A stretch of 33,809 nt of DNA, taken from Irineochytrium annulatum. Its lineage: Eukaryota; Chytridiomycota; Chytridiomycetes; Chytridiales; Chytridiaceae. Each line of letters begins with the position of its first letter. Positions within the stretch are counted from its first letter, which is position 1. The notes under the pieces were generated by a model that did not search any database, was not told the DNA's origin, and saw only the letters and a program-made list of their open reading frames with translations. The position numbers and the translations under genes were made by a program. Of the stretch, positions 21,885 to 33,289 are shown one piece after another. Where the stretch lies: positions 3,954 through 37,762 of the forward strand of contig JADGJL010000092.1 of the NCBI GenBank assembly GCA_027600665.1, given 5' to 3'.

Positions 21885-24800
21885 TCACTTTACGCGCTCG
21901 AGTATATCCATGACAATCCCTGCAGCCACTACCGTCGACCCGGACCGTAATGTAAACCTCCCCAGCTCCTTGCTATCCTTCGACGCTTCCAGACACACCG
22001 GCTTCAAAAGCTTGACGTCGATAACAGCAGTAACATTTTTAGTCAGAGCCCGCGGATTTTTTTTCGTGATCTCGCCCGTGCTTTTGTTGATGACGGCCAA
22101 AAGCTTAGACACTACCGCCGACTCCGCTATGCTCTGGTGATGCAAAACGACTGGGACGCCGATGGTGATAGGGACGGCAATGTCGAAGGTTAAAATTTTA
22201 GCCCGAAAGAGCGTCGCGACCGGAATTGGCTTCAGCGGATCACATATGACATTCCCAACACTTGCCGAAGTGTCAACATGAAAGCTCAAAGCAATTATAA
22301 AAGAGTTTTACAAACCTCAGCTGCTGAATGTCAATATTGCCCAAGCTGATGACGACATTATCACCCGCCACCGCCCACTTCGCCATCTTATTTGAAACCT
22401 CAATGCCTATGCCAAATCAAAGCCAATTTTATTGAACCAGGGTACCTTTGACGACACCCGTTTCTCCCAAAGGCATCAACAAGATTTCATCGCCGATCTG
22501 CGTCGACCCGGCCTCAATCCGACCCGACACCGACACGTTGGCCCCGCCTCCAAATTGCCCTCCTTTGTAGAACTCCGTCACGCAGAGTCTGAACGGCTTC
22601 TCAACTGGCCTCGATGGAGGTTCGAGAAGATCTTTGCAACATGTCAGTGATCGCTCAGAATGTGTCGCAAACCCAAGCTCTCAATCAACGTAGGGCCTTG
22701 GTACCAGCTAAGCAAATTCGCTTGTGTTCGCTTTACCAAATTTTCCCCCGTAAAGCCACTGCACGGAACAAAGGTGACCTTCTCGCGGCGGAATCCGGCC
22801 TGAACCAGAAACGGGAGCAGCTTGTTTTCGATCTCATCAAAGCGTTCCTTCGACCAATCGCTCTGCAATTGTTAGCTCTATGAGAAATGCGTGGTGCTAA
22901 CTTACCATATCGAGCTTGTTTACGGCGACGACGAGCTGTGACACGCCGAGACTTCTCACAAGCAACGCATGCTCCCTCGTTTGCCCACCAGAATCAAAGC
23001 CCGTCTCGAACTCGCCCTTTGTGCTGTCGACGACAAGGAGTGAAACATCCGCCTTTCATCCATTTCAATTGTCGACCTCGCACGATGTGTTTTACCTGGC
23101 ACGCCCCCGAGATCATATTCGGCACGAAATCCCTGTGTCCCGGCGCGTCCAGCAATGTATACCGATGCCGCTTCGTCTCAAAATTCGTAACAGCGATATC
23201 AATCGTAATACCCCTAAAAATCTCAATATCGCAACAAGTGATATGATCATACCTTGTACGCTCCTCCTCCGTCGCATCCAAAACCCACGCGAACGCAAAT
23301 GACCCCTTCTTTAGCTTCTCGGCTTCATGCTCGTTCTTCTTCATCGTCCGCTCATCCACCTCGCCGAGCAGGCAAAGCAGGTGCCCCATGATCGTGCTCT
23401 TGCCCGCATCGACGTGCCCGATTACAATCAGGTTCAGCGAGTCCTTTTCGTCACCGCGCCGATGGAGCTCGGACTGGATGTCGATCTTTTTCTTCTTAGA
23501 CACTTTGGGGGGGTCCGATTTGGCAAGTTCCGGTTTGGGTACTTCGGCGGGCTTGCTAGATTCCGTTTTTGGTGTTGATGGCTTCTGTACGGGTGACGGT
23601 TTTGAAACCGGTGTCGGGGCTGCAGTCTTCGCGGATGCAGTCGCCGGCGATGGAAGACCGGGAGGCAAGGACGATTGAAGGCCGGGAGGTTTCGACGGGT
23701 TGTTTCCTTTATACCAAGTCAGAAAGGAATCGGCGACGTCAGAGGTTACCTTTATTTAACCGGGCAGACTTTACAACATCGTCCGGACTCGGCGTCTCGA
23801 ACTCAAAAGCTTTAATGCCGTTACTCCGGGCGGTCCCTTTTGAGAGGACGGAGGGATTAGTCTCTGTCGTCGCGGTGGGCTGATCCATGAAGAATGAACC
23901 CATTTTTGAGGGTTTAGCGGTAAATCCATCCTTCGCGTTTGTCCCTCCTTTATCCAGCAGCCCGACGTTCCCAGTCCGAAATGATTCGAGTAAAGCTCCG
24001 AGGTTTGGTCCCGTGGCACTAGGAGCATGCATTGTGGCGCCAAAAGGCAGCTTCGTTCCGGTCTTCGGCAGCAACGACCCAGTTTGAGACCCCGACAGCA
24101 GCCCACCGCCGCCAGGAAGCAACGAGGACTTCAATCCGCCGCCGGCCGAAAGCAACGAAGACTTCAGTCCGCCACCACTAGGCAACAACGACGACTTCAA
24201 CTCGCTGCTTGGGAGCAGCGACGACCTCAGTCCACCGCCACTCGGAAGAAGCGACGAGGTCAGTCCGCCGCCACCTGTAAGCAGCGCTGATTGTAGTCCG
24301 CCCGTTGCAAGTAATGTCGACTCCACGTTCGCGCTTCCGAATAATAACGTCTTTACACCGACCGATCCCTCCTCAGGGTCCCCAGAACTCAACACTGTCG
24401 CTGTCCCCGATGACAGTTTGAGCGCCGAAGATTCCACCAAAGTACAAGGCACAATATAGCTATCTCACCTCTTGCGTTTGAACTATCGAGTATATGATTG
24501 ATGGCTTTCGTCGGATCTTGATCGTTTAATCGCAGAGCCTCCATAACTCGCTCTAAGGGTACGTCGCCGACAACAGCCGTTACGGCGGAGACCAAGCTGG
24601 CTGGTAACATGGTAAGTACAGATCACCCCGAAAGGCCTTCGCACGGTTGTGTTCTTCAGATCTCGTCGTCACCAGGCGTCCATCCACAAAGGTTGCGGCG
24701 ACCTGAGCGACCGCGGGCTCCTCCTCGTTATCCTCCTCCTCCACATACTCGTCTACAAAAGTCAGCAAACCAAATTGGACGCGATCGGGGCCAACCTTCG

Positions 24801-24920
24801 TCTTCCCCGTAGTCATCATCATCGTACATGTCCTCATCGGTCAAGTTCTTGATGAATCGATGGCGCGACTGCGTTGGAAGGGGGGTCAGCGATGGAGCTG
24901 GGGCGGCTTGGGATCACCAT
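21885..24920 (-). CDS. HBS1: Hbs1-like translational GTPase (Dom34/Pelota partner), 12 exons
   Basis: eRF3/EF-1alpha-family GTPase that acts with Dom34/Pelota to rescue stalled ribosomes. Exons on the minus strand: 24920-24918, 24868-24796, 24752-24645, 24600-24469, 24400-23750, 23706-23253, 23213-23096, 23052-22906, 22862-22673, 22631-22446, 22406-22316, 22260-21885. They total 2529 nt, or 842 aa. The N-terminus MSRHR with an acidic stretch is typical of Hbs1. A UBA-like segment ([19 protein letters not shown]) follows, then a repeat-rich linker (about residues 133-216) and a Pro/Lys linker. GTPase motifs are GHVDAGKS (about 419-426), the switch [15 protein letters not shown] and NKLD, and the C-terminal barrels end in [17 protein letters not shown]. 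Exon 1 contributes only the ATG. Exon 3's donor (GTGCGA at 24644) is the least certain junction. Four acceptors are AAG. Confidence 0.92.
24069..24320 (-). repeat. [11 protein letters not shown] tandem repeat in the HBS1 linker
   Basis: About seven in-frame copies of an 11-12 residue unit (consensus [11 protein letters not shown]) occupy residues 133-216 of the HBS1 product, between the UBA-like segment and the GTPase core. The DNA copies differ by several substitutions. I know of no such array in Hbs1 of well-studied species. Confidence 0.85.
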
Positions 24921-24998
24921 CGTGGCAGTTCCTCTCCTTTTTCAAGCCTCGTTCAAGCCTTCTGGCCTGTTTCGTCCGAATACAGTCTTTCACTTGTG
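24921..24998. promoter_or_regulatory. 78-bp divergent promoter, HBS1 / CTF4
   Basis: The start codons of two essential-type genes lie 78 bp apart on opposite strands. The interval carries a direct repeat TTCAAGCCT (two copies 11 bp apart, about 24941-24960) next to a pyrimidine run. No TATA box is visible. The repeat is a candidate factor site or initiator, which is inference. Confidence 0.45.
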
Positions 24999-27900
24999 AT
25001 GACGGAAGCTCTTTGTGCATGCGTGCTTAAGGACGGCAAGTCGGCGCTCGTCGGATGCGGGAATGATTTGTTGCTTTTTGACCTCGGGGATCTCCGCAAC
25101 GGCTGCTCGAAACGCGGCAAGTCCTTGACGACGAACAAGTTCACGTCCCGCGTCGTCGACGTTGCCCTCAGTGTGGGTGTTTTGCCAACGGTTGAATGAT
25201 ACTGTGCACTCATTTTCCTAAAGGATGACAACACGAGGGTGGCCGTGTGCGTGGACAACTTGGGATACCTCGGGAGCTACCCCGCTATGGACGACTTTAA
25301 GGCGGTGGCCAGGTTCACCTTGACGGCACGATGTGTCCGTTTTCAGCCGGGGAGATCGTCGGAGGAGCAGTGGGCGGCCGCAGCTTCTGAGTAAGCCATT
25401 TTTTCAATGTGAACGCCTTTGACGTTACGATCAAGTGATGGTCATATTCAGCTTGTCAAAGGTATGGAGGCGTCTGGAACGCTCGACGCGAAAAATGGGG
25501 TCAAGGCCGTCGCGTTTGCTTCCAATCCGGATCTTTTGGTCCGTAGACGCGATGTTGTGAACCGACTAACAAGCGGAAAGATTTCGGCGGATGCTTCCGG
25601 CGATATACGAATTTGGAGCATGAGCAAGAGCCCAACCGATTCGAAGGCTCTTTACTCCATTCCCGGGTTCTACTCGCGAAATCTTCCCATATCGTGAGAG
25701 CTGCAAAGTTTGAGCTTTGTCTTATTTGGCATAGATTTGATGGTGATGACGGCCAGCTCGACTTCGAGAACCGAGGCGATGGTCGAATCTCTTTTAGCTA
25801 TCAGAGGGACTTGCTTGCTGTGCCGTCGTCGAACAAAGGTCAGGCAGCCGATGTGTCATCATTGATTTGACAAAAAGTAGCGATCGCGCTAATCGATGTG
25901 ACGTTAAGATCAAAAACGCACACGCTTTCCGGACACCCGATGGTATGCTGACGTCATGTCTTTATTGCCTAATCTTGTTAGGATGTAAGCTCGGTTGCTT
26001 GGTCCCCTGACGGAGCTCACCTAGCATCCGTGGCTGGGCATCATCTGTGGGTGTGGAGCTCGAAGAACAAATATCAGAAGCCGGTGTTTAAGTATGTTCT
26101 TTCGCAACGTCCCCTTATTTTACCGAAATATCAGACTTACGCATGAGGCCAAAATCTTGTCAATCTCTTGGCACCCCCAGTCAGCGGACGTGTTACTGGT
26201 ACGATCCACTTCGTTCGCCCAATCGTTTAAAAGTGCTTGCGTAGACGGACGTCGCCTCTGGCATTCGCGTGGTCCATGCCCGTAAAGTAGTAAAGGAAGA
26301 CGATCTCGATGCCATGTTCGATATTCCGGAGGCGAAGCTACCGGAAAAAGACAGTGAGCTCCCGTGCCGTCAATTCACACGGTAGTAACACGTGATACAG
26401 AAGAGGTAATGAGGGAGGCCGAGATGGATGAGGATTTTGTCATCGATGACGACGGCGCCGGCTACAACGAGCCGCTAGAAAATGCAAACCAAATGCAGCG
26501 TTATTACGATCGACAAATCAAGTCGACGACGGCTATCAAGTCGGTACCCACATCATCATCAGAGTCGAGAACGGTCGATAAGGCCCAAGGCGTCGTGCAT
26601 CCCGGCTCGACACCCCTAAAGCATAACAGAGCATACTTAGGTAATAACTCGGCTCCCTATCGCCTTCCCAATCATATATGCTTCAGCTTTCGACCTCGTC
26701 GGCGTGATCTACACCGTCCAAAAGGGCCTTTTTGCCGACGTTCACCTCGAACATCACGACAAGTCGCGCAAAGACTCCCACTTCGAGGACTACAACAACA
26801 TCACCATGGCGTGCCTGAACGAACACGGCGCGCTCTTCGCGAGCGAACCCGACAACGCGATCGCGGGAGGGAGGATCGAGTACAGGTCTTCGGAGGGTTG
26901 GGCGGCCGTGAAAGGTTGGACCGTCCAGACAGGGTTGTTGGAGAGTGTTAAAGGTACGCGTGCTGTGTAATTGTTGTACCCGGCTGAGTCTTTTCAGCTA
27001 TCGCGTTGACGAGCTATGGCGCTGTCGCGGCGACGGACCAGCGTTATCTGCGATTCATTACGAATGGCGGCGTACAGATAGACATTCGATCGCTTGACGG
27101 ACCCGTCGTGTCGATGGTGGGATGTAGTAAACTCTTGCTCGTCGTCTTCCATGCTGGCGCCGGTTTGTGCGGTAAGAATCCTCCTTACAGGCGTGACTAA
27201 GCCTTTGTCAAGGGGAACAGGATCTGGGATACATGTTGATGGATGCCGAAACTCGATGTACATTGCGGAAGGATCGTCTGCCTCTGTCACCGGGTTCTCA
27301 GTTGGACTGGATAGGCTTTTCGGATAAGGAGGTAACAAGCACCTACAAGACATTCGCGATTTTGATTTCGCGCGATAGTGCGCGCTTGCTTATGACTCGG
27401 TGGGCGTGTTGCGCATGCTGATGCGACATTGCGATTTCAACTGGGTGCCGGTCTTTGACTCGAGGACGGCAAAAGAGGGCAAGCAGATACTTCACTGGCC
27501 TGTCGGGGTCGCGGCTAATAATTTGCTTTGTGTTGTATGCAAGGTAATTTCGTATACGGAATGTATAAAGTAATGGCTGGACAGGCGGGCGACAGGCATC
27601 CGATACCGCCGAAGGCCACTATTTCGGAAGTAAAGCTCAAGTTGCCGTTAATTAATCTGGAAGCCGATACGTCCGCAAAGGAGGAAGAGTACTGCCTGCC
27701 GTCTACGACCACAAATTCACGTTATTCCCAGATTCATCCGCAGCCGCCTCTTTATGCACGAGATCCCATCTCCAACATCCATGGATATCGGCGAAGTCGA
27801 CAAGCTGGCCCTCGCTTTGATTATAGTATGTGCTTCGTTTTTTACAAAGAATATGAATTCTGATAACTTTTAAAAGAACTCCTGCAAGAATGACAACAGC

Positions 27901-29345
27901 GATAGAGCGATAGATCTGGCACGCACCCTGAAGCTCATTCCCTCAATCGACGGCGCACTGAAAGCCGCGTTTGCGTTTAAAAAGTCGTCACTGATTGAGA
28001 AATTGAACGAGTTGAAGGGGGTAAAACATTATTACCGCATACTACAGCGACTGACGACGACTTAGGTGCGCCTGCAGAAAGAGGCCGAGAAAGCTAGAGC
28101 CTCGACTTTCATTGAACGTCGGACGGAGTCGTTAGATATGGATCTCGACACGCAGTCTAGGACCATTGTACCACTACAAGTAAAAGGGGTCCCCGCGGCA
28201 AGAACTACTCGGGAACACGGCATTAATGAAGCCAGTGGTCGATTTAAGCGTGAACGGGATCTGTCTGCACTAGACAACTCTGCCTCCATTAAGAGACCTA
28301 GGAATACAACGGAGGATATCGCAGCAGCCGCGGAGGACTCTACATTCGGGAGTGTGACTGAGGGACCTGAAGGGGTGGACGGTTTCGACGCGCCTGATCT
28401 GGAGCTGGACGAATCTCGCGACGTTGGCAGGGAAGAGGTAGTCCCAAACCCCAACTATAGCATATCTAAGCTCCCATTAGTCGCCACCTATCGACCACAA
28501 ACGCGTTGAAAAGCAAGAGCCTGAATCGACAAAGCCGCAGCCGAAGAAATCGAAAATGCCTTTCAAGGTCAATGCCGCTGACGTGGGCGCTCTACTGTTT
28601 GCTAAAGACAAGCGGGCGAAGCGACCCTCCATCTCGCGAGAGCCTGATGCGGTGCCGACGGAGGATGCCCCCGGGAAACCGAATGGTGTGCATCAATTTA
28701 ACAATTCGGAAGCGTCGTTTAACAATGGCTCGAAGCGAAAAAGGAAAAGTCGACCAAGAAGGCTAAAGTTGCTGAGGATGATGACGCAGCGGAAGAAACG
28801 CCGACGGTCACGTTAAAGTCGTATTTTTCGGCAAAGCCGCGCCCAAAAGACGACAGAGGCAAAAAGGTTACGAATCCTGTTGAGGCTGGTGCGGGATCTT
28901 CAAAAGGCCCGTTGCTAGATATAGGTTGCCTTTCCACTTGTGAAAACGTTCTGAGCTCGTCTTGTAGGAACTGTGGCAGAAGATAACACACTGGTGAAGT
29001 TTCTCGGCTTGCCGGAGCAAAGTAGGGACTTTCTACTTGCTTATCTCGATCTAAGTTTTCTTACAGAGTCCGGCGATGATGAGGAAATCGTCATTCCACA
29101 TAACCCGCACGCGGTAATTCCATTTCTGAGGAGCCAACAATTTAACTTTTACGCAGCCTGCCCCGCGGCCTAGTCTGGACAAGGAGAACGAAGACGACGC
29201 CGAGCACCGAAGATCGTGGCAAGAGAAAGGGAAGACGGCCGTGCGACCCCCCAATGCTAAGGTCGACCCATCGCCGATTTCGCCGGAGACGCGACCGAAG
29301 GCCGCTGATCGACTGTTGCAATTTAAATACTCAAAAGCATCTTAA
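24999..29345 (+). CDS. CTF4: Ctf4/AND-1/WDHD1-like replisome protein, 23 exons
   Basis: Replisome hub that links the CMG helicase (GINS) to DNA polymerase alpha. Exons: 24999-25172, 25224-25390, 25436-25538, 25581-25693, 25735-25838, 25881-25942, 25982-26091, 26135-26198, 26245-26353, 26401-26640, 26687-26953, 26998-27171, 27213-27331, 27379-27543, 27585-27688, 27732-27825, 27877-28020, 28066-28437, 28481-28685, 28736-28924, 28968-29021, 29067-29113, 29157-29345. They total 3369 nt, or 1122 aa (human WDHD1 about 1129). An N-terminal WD40 propeller (SADASGDIRIW, VAWSPDGAHLAS) is followed by an acidic linker, then the SepB propeller (LDGPVVSM, QDLGYMLMD, LPLSPGSQLDWIGF, DSVGVLRML) and a helical bundle. 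The tail is disordered, with PFKV and LKSYF motifs and the end LLQFKYSKAS. No HMG box is seen. All 22 introns are 39-51 nt, and several junctions rest on frame continuity alone. Confidence 0.92.
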
Positions 29346-29505
29346 ATTATAGTCAACTACTATCATATTGAGTTTTATGAGGGAAATTGAATAGCAGTAC
29401 ACATCTAACACTTCACGGGAATTCAACGGTTGCCAAATTGTAGATAATAAAGATCGAAGAGGAACATCTAAACATAACCACCAGTTCAACGCTAGCACGC
29501 GAGGT
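29346..29505. other. Convergent 3' region, CTF4 / ankyrin gene
   Basis: 160 bp of AT-rich sequence between two facing stop codons, presumably both 3' ends. Nothing else is visible. Confidence 0.5.
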
Positions 29506-31758
29506 TTAAATATATTCATCGGAATTAGTTTGCGCCATGATTCCTGCGTTCCCAAAAGAGCTTTGCATCGTGCCTGGTGGTAGTGCCGCTGTCATCGCTT
29601 GTACAAAGGCCGCGACGCGATGTTTGCAAAGCGAGGGTGAAAAGTCCGTAAGGGCGGCTACAACGCTGCTAATCCTTAAAGGCAGATCGAAGCTATTCTC
29701 TGCTGACACCGAGACCTCCAGTAGCGTCTTTGCAACGGCCCTGGCAACCCTCACTCCAACCTTGAAAGTCTTTTTGGCCTTTGTCCATACGTAGGCCTTA
29801 TCATAGGCACTGTTGTATCGAGATGTAATGTTGCAGCAGTTGTCGAGCCCGGAGACAAAGTGTGATATCAGTCTCCCCGCCGATTTCGCGTCCCTTATGA
29901 TAGCATCCCTGGCGGCCCCGTGATATAGTAAGATTGCAGTCATCGCTAGGGCTTCCGCCGACACCAACAGCACCTCCCATGACACGTGCGCCCCATTTCG
30001 AAGCAGGCGCAGGACCATGCGGAAGTCGTCTTTCCGCACGGCGTACCTCAAACACTCCTCTGCGTTCAACGTTGGCATCTCCATTGATGTGGCGAGGAAG
30101 TAGCCATGGAACGGGAGCCCGCGTAACAACTCGGTGGTCCGCGGCAACTCCGGATTGGAGTCGAGTAAAAGCTTTACGAACCCGACGCCGCGATCGGCCA
30201 AAGACGCCTGGCCCAGAAGCTCCGCGTCCACCCTGCCCCCGTGCTCAATCAGTACGCGCATCACTGCCTTCGACGCGCTACGGACCGCCTCCTCCATCAC
30301 GTCCGCGTCGACAACCACCTGCCCGCCGCCCCACTGCGCGGCAACCCGCAACATTGCCACGACCTCCTGCACCTTTTTCGCCTCCGACTTCGACGCCGCA
30401 TCCCGCTGGCACTGCAACAGCGCCACCAGACACCCGCTGTCCGGAGCCACCTTCCATCGCGGCCCGACGAGCTCCGCCCCAAGCGCCGTTTCCCCCAAAA
30501 CGATAGCTGTCATCACGCATTCCGCCGTCGGCGTCGCCCCGCACTCCAACAGCGCCCGTGTAGACTCCAACGCCCGGTTTTCAATCGCGTAGACGAGGTG
30601 CTGCGACGTGGTCGTGCCCGTTCTGTTTGGGTCTGTCTTGCCGCATAGCACGCGGATGGCAAGGGCGTTGTCCCTCTCGATGGCGTTGTTGAACGCGTAC
30701 ACGAAGTTAACGTCCCAGCCGCCGTTCGCGCGATCCGCCAACTCGGCTAGCAGCTCGAGGGCCGTCGCCCGCGTCGACCCGGCGAGCCATGTGAAGACGA
30801 GGTTCCGTTGGTCGCGGCTCAGCCGTCTCATGCGATCGCCGTTTAGAACGACTCGCAGCAGCGGCATCTGGAAACGCTCCGCCTGGTTCCAATCGAACAT
30901 CGCGTAGTAAAACAACTTGTGGCATCTGAAGTCTCCCCCGTGATCAGTAATGTCAGCACCACGGTCCAGCATCATCCGGATGGCCTCAATCCTGGTCGCG
31001 TACACCGCGGGGTCGTCATCGTCCACTCGCTCCATCAGGTCGAGGAGGCAGCAAATATTTTGCTCGAAATGTCTCCAATGCCCGATTTGCCGTGATTTGT
31101 CTAACTTGCCGCATAGCTCATCGCAGTTGACCTGGATGAGGAATTCACCGCCAGCCGAGCGCAAGTTCAGCATGTGGCGGAGAATGTCGAGGTAATCAGG
31201 CAGCAACTTCAGCCACATGGCGGTGTCGAGGATGACACGCTGCGGGCCGTAGAGTGACACCAGGAACATGGCCTTGGCGTGGGGATGGAAGAGGTAGGAG
31301 CGGGTGAGGTATGAGATGCTCGTAATTGAGGCGAAGTCGGAGTAAGACTCGCATACGAGGAGTAGACTGGCGGAAAAAATCTCAAGCGGAAGGGGGAGGG
31401 TGGCATAGTTTGGCCGTGGTCGTTTCGGGAATCTCAAAGCCAATTCTCGTTCCTTCGCAGCCGTGAGGACTGAGATTGATATTAGTACTGATCATTTTAC
31501 TGATCATTCATGTAAACGACCAGACTTGGTTAAAGCATTGGTGTAAAGGAGAACGGAGGGAACAAGGATCGTAAATAAGCAAACAACTTGCATACCTTGC
31601 TGGACCTCCACATCTGTGATAATGCCCCGCACGCGATGTGTTCTGCGGGCATGGCGCGATGGCGCAGTGGTGGAACCGCTCGGCGTCCCGAGCACGCCGA
31701 CGGCCGCTTCCGTGGCCTCGATCGAGGGAGTGCTGAGGGCGATGGCAGGCATAGGCAT
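29506..31758 (-). CDS. Ankyrin-repeat protein with F-box-like N-terminal segment, two exons
   Basis: Exon 1 is 31758-31596 and exon 2 is 31469-29506, with a 126-nt intron (GTATGC donor, TCTCAG acceptor); the product is 708 aa. The long exon has no in-frame ATG at its start (the frame runs back through a TTG), so the upstream exon is needed. Its phase fits exactly and it supplies an ATG. After a Ser/Thr/Ala-rich leader, residues of about 75-120 (LPLPLEIFSASLLLV and following) look like an F-box-type helix set. Degenerate ankyrin repeats follow, for example RMMLDRGADITDHGG, RALLECGATPTAE, RVLIEHGGRVDAELL and RLLRNGAHVSWE. The C-terminal 120 residues are helical without repeats. It may be a substrate-recruiting protein; large ankyrin families of this type are common in zoosporic fungi (inference). 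It has far fewer introns than its neighbours. Confidence 0.8.
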
Positions 31759-32488
31759 GATATGGAGGATGGAGCCATCGCGATCCAAGCCAGAAGCAAC
31801 ATTTTAAAACCTGTTGCTCTGCCACAACTTTGGTGGCCCCTCCACTAACTACTGAGCTCTTAGACAGAAAAAGTAAAGGCCTACAGTGACCAGGTCATGC
31901 TTGTTACTCGCATGACAATCGTGGTAAAACCATATTTTAATAAAATTGAATATTTGTATTGATCTGGTTTCTTACCCAGTAGCAAGGATGAGCTCAACCA
32001 GAGAACAACTGCAAAACGGCCGCCAAAATGTATTTTGGTTGATGGCCACTCGAGTTGCGAATCTCAGCATGCTCTTCCCTGGAAGAAAGGAGTCAAGAAG
32101 AAGTCCACGGCGCGTAATTGTGTAGATGCCGAGCTGGCAACAATCCGACAACCAGATAGCATTGACCGCCGACCCCCGTCGGTTCATCCTCGCGGAAATG
32201 AGGCGGGGCAGTCGTGTTGTGGGAGTTTGTCAAATACGTGCGGAGTATAAACTGTTAGCTCTCCAGCACAACACCCGAATTACTTTGCCGGCACATAGGC
32301 GGCACGTAAGGCCATTTTGGAATGCATCAAGTTGTATGTTATCACGTAATATTTGTGGACTGCTTTCGAACGCTTGACGATGGCCATGTCCCGACGGATT
32401 TACATCGGCTCGAATGACACCCTCGACGATCCAACTTAGCCCAAGACCACCCTACACCGCCCTCTTATTGACCCTCCAAACCGTCAGT
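31759..32488. other. Intergenic region right of the ankyrin gene
   Basis: About 730 bp. The left part must hold the ankyrin promoter. Short frames exist on both strands (for example 32126-32377, plus), but none has family similarity or splice logic. Bases 31900-31980 are AT-rich. I see no RNA gene or mobile-element signature. Confidence 0.45.
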
Positions 32489-33134
32489 ATGCCATCATTC
32501 TTCGAGCGCCTCGGGATGGCCTTCAGGCGTGCATTCTTGTGTTGTTCCACAGTGCGTTCGCGTGCCAGGTTCCACGCGTCGGCGAATTGATGATCGAGCC
32601 CCATCGTCTTGTAGATCGAAGATAGACCCCCTGCCAGTCGTTAGTCGGCCACTTGGAGCGGCTGGCGCCAACCCTGCCCACCCGCGGCCAGCTGCACTCG
32701 ATTGAACTGGATGAGCGAGACGGTGGGGCGGTCGAGGCGGCCGGTGTCGACCAGTTCGTCGCAGCCGCTGGGGAGGTTACTGGCACCCAACTCTGCGCGT
32801 GCCTTGAGCGTGCCATGCGCGCTATCGACGGCGGGGTGATTTCGTTTGCGGACCTGGAGATGCTTCGAAACCTATGGGACTCGTGCAACCGTAAGTGTAT
32901 TCACCTGCTAGTGGATAAAAGTTTACAATATCTGACTAAACTATTCAACATGGCCCAGAAAACGAGCTGACCTTCATGACCCAGCATGCTGACGCTGTTA
33001 ACGCCATACTCTTCCACGCTCCGGATCGCGCCCGCATCGTCACCGCGTGCCTTCGGGCCGCCAAGATCGTCCTCGCGGTGGACGTCATGAACTTAAAGGC
33101 GAAATATGTTAACAATGGCGGGAGTAAGGGTTAA
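32489..33134 (+). CDS. Tentative three-exon gene, 167-aa helical protein of unknown function
   Basis: Proposed exons: 32489-32551, 32626-32890, 32959-33134, totalling 504 nt with all phases agreeing. The second donor (GTAAGT) is strong, while the first junction (GTGCGT, GATAG) is a guess. The translation is a compact helical protein. It has FERLGMAFRRAFLCC at the start, then GVDQFVAAAGEVTG, LERAMRAIDGGVISF, LEMLRNLWDSCN, and DAVNAILFHAPDRAR with CLRAAKIVLAV near the end. GC content rises sharply over 32500-33090 compared with the flanks, as in the other coding exons. I do not recognise the family. The last exon may instead splice on at 33108 (GTTAAC). Confidence 0.4.
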
Positions 33135-33289
33135 AGCATATCTAACTGCCTTGCTCTCCTTCTTCCGAGTGACCTCATCGGTGCACCGTGCCGCAGTACT
33201 CCAACTCATCGTCCTGTGTGAGAACGATCGCCCGCCTGCTCGGCATCCGTGCCCAAGACAGTCAATGCATTCTCCTTTACGCGCAAATC

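Noticed and set aside
25539..25580. Read-through of CTF4 intron 3 as coding (42 nt, no stop)
   Set aside because: Removal gives a clean WD40 strand (SADASGDIRIW). The retained residues are basic and break the blade.
28438..28735. Apparent frameshifts in the CTF4 tail
   Set aside because: Two short introns (28438-28480 and 28686-28735) restore one frame through the PFKV and SYF motifs.
31640..31720. tRNA-like A box (tggcgcagtgg) near 31663
   Set aside because: No matching B box, no cloverleaf, and the segment is explained by exon 1 of the ankyrin gene on the other strand.
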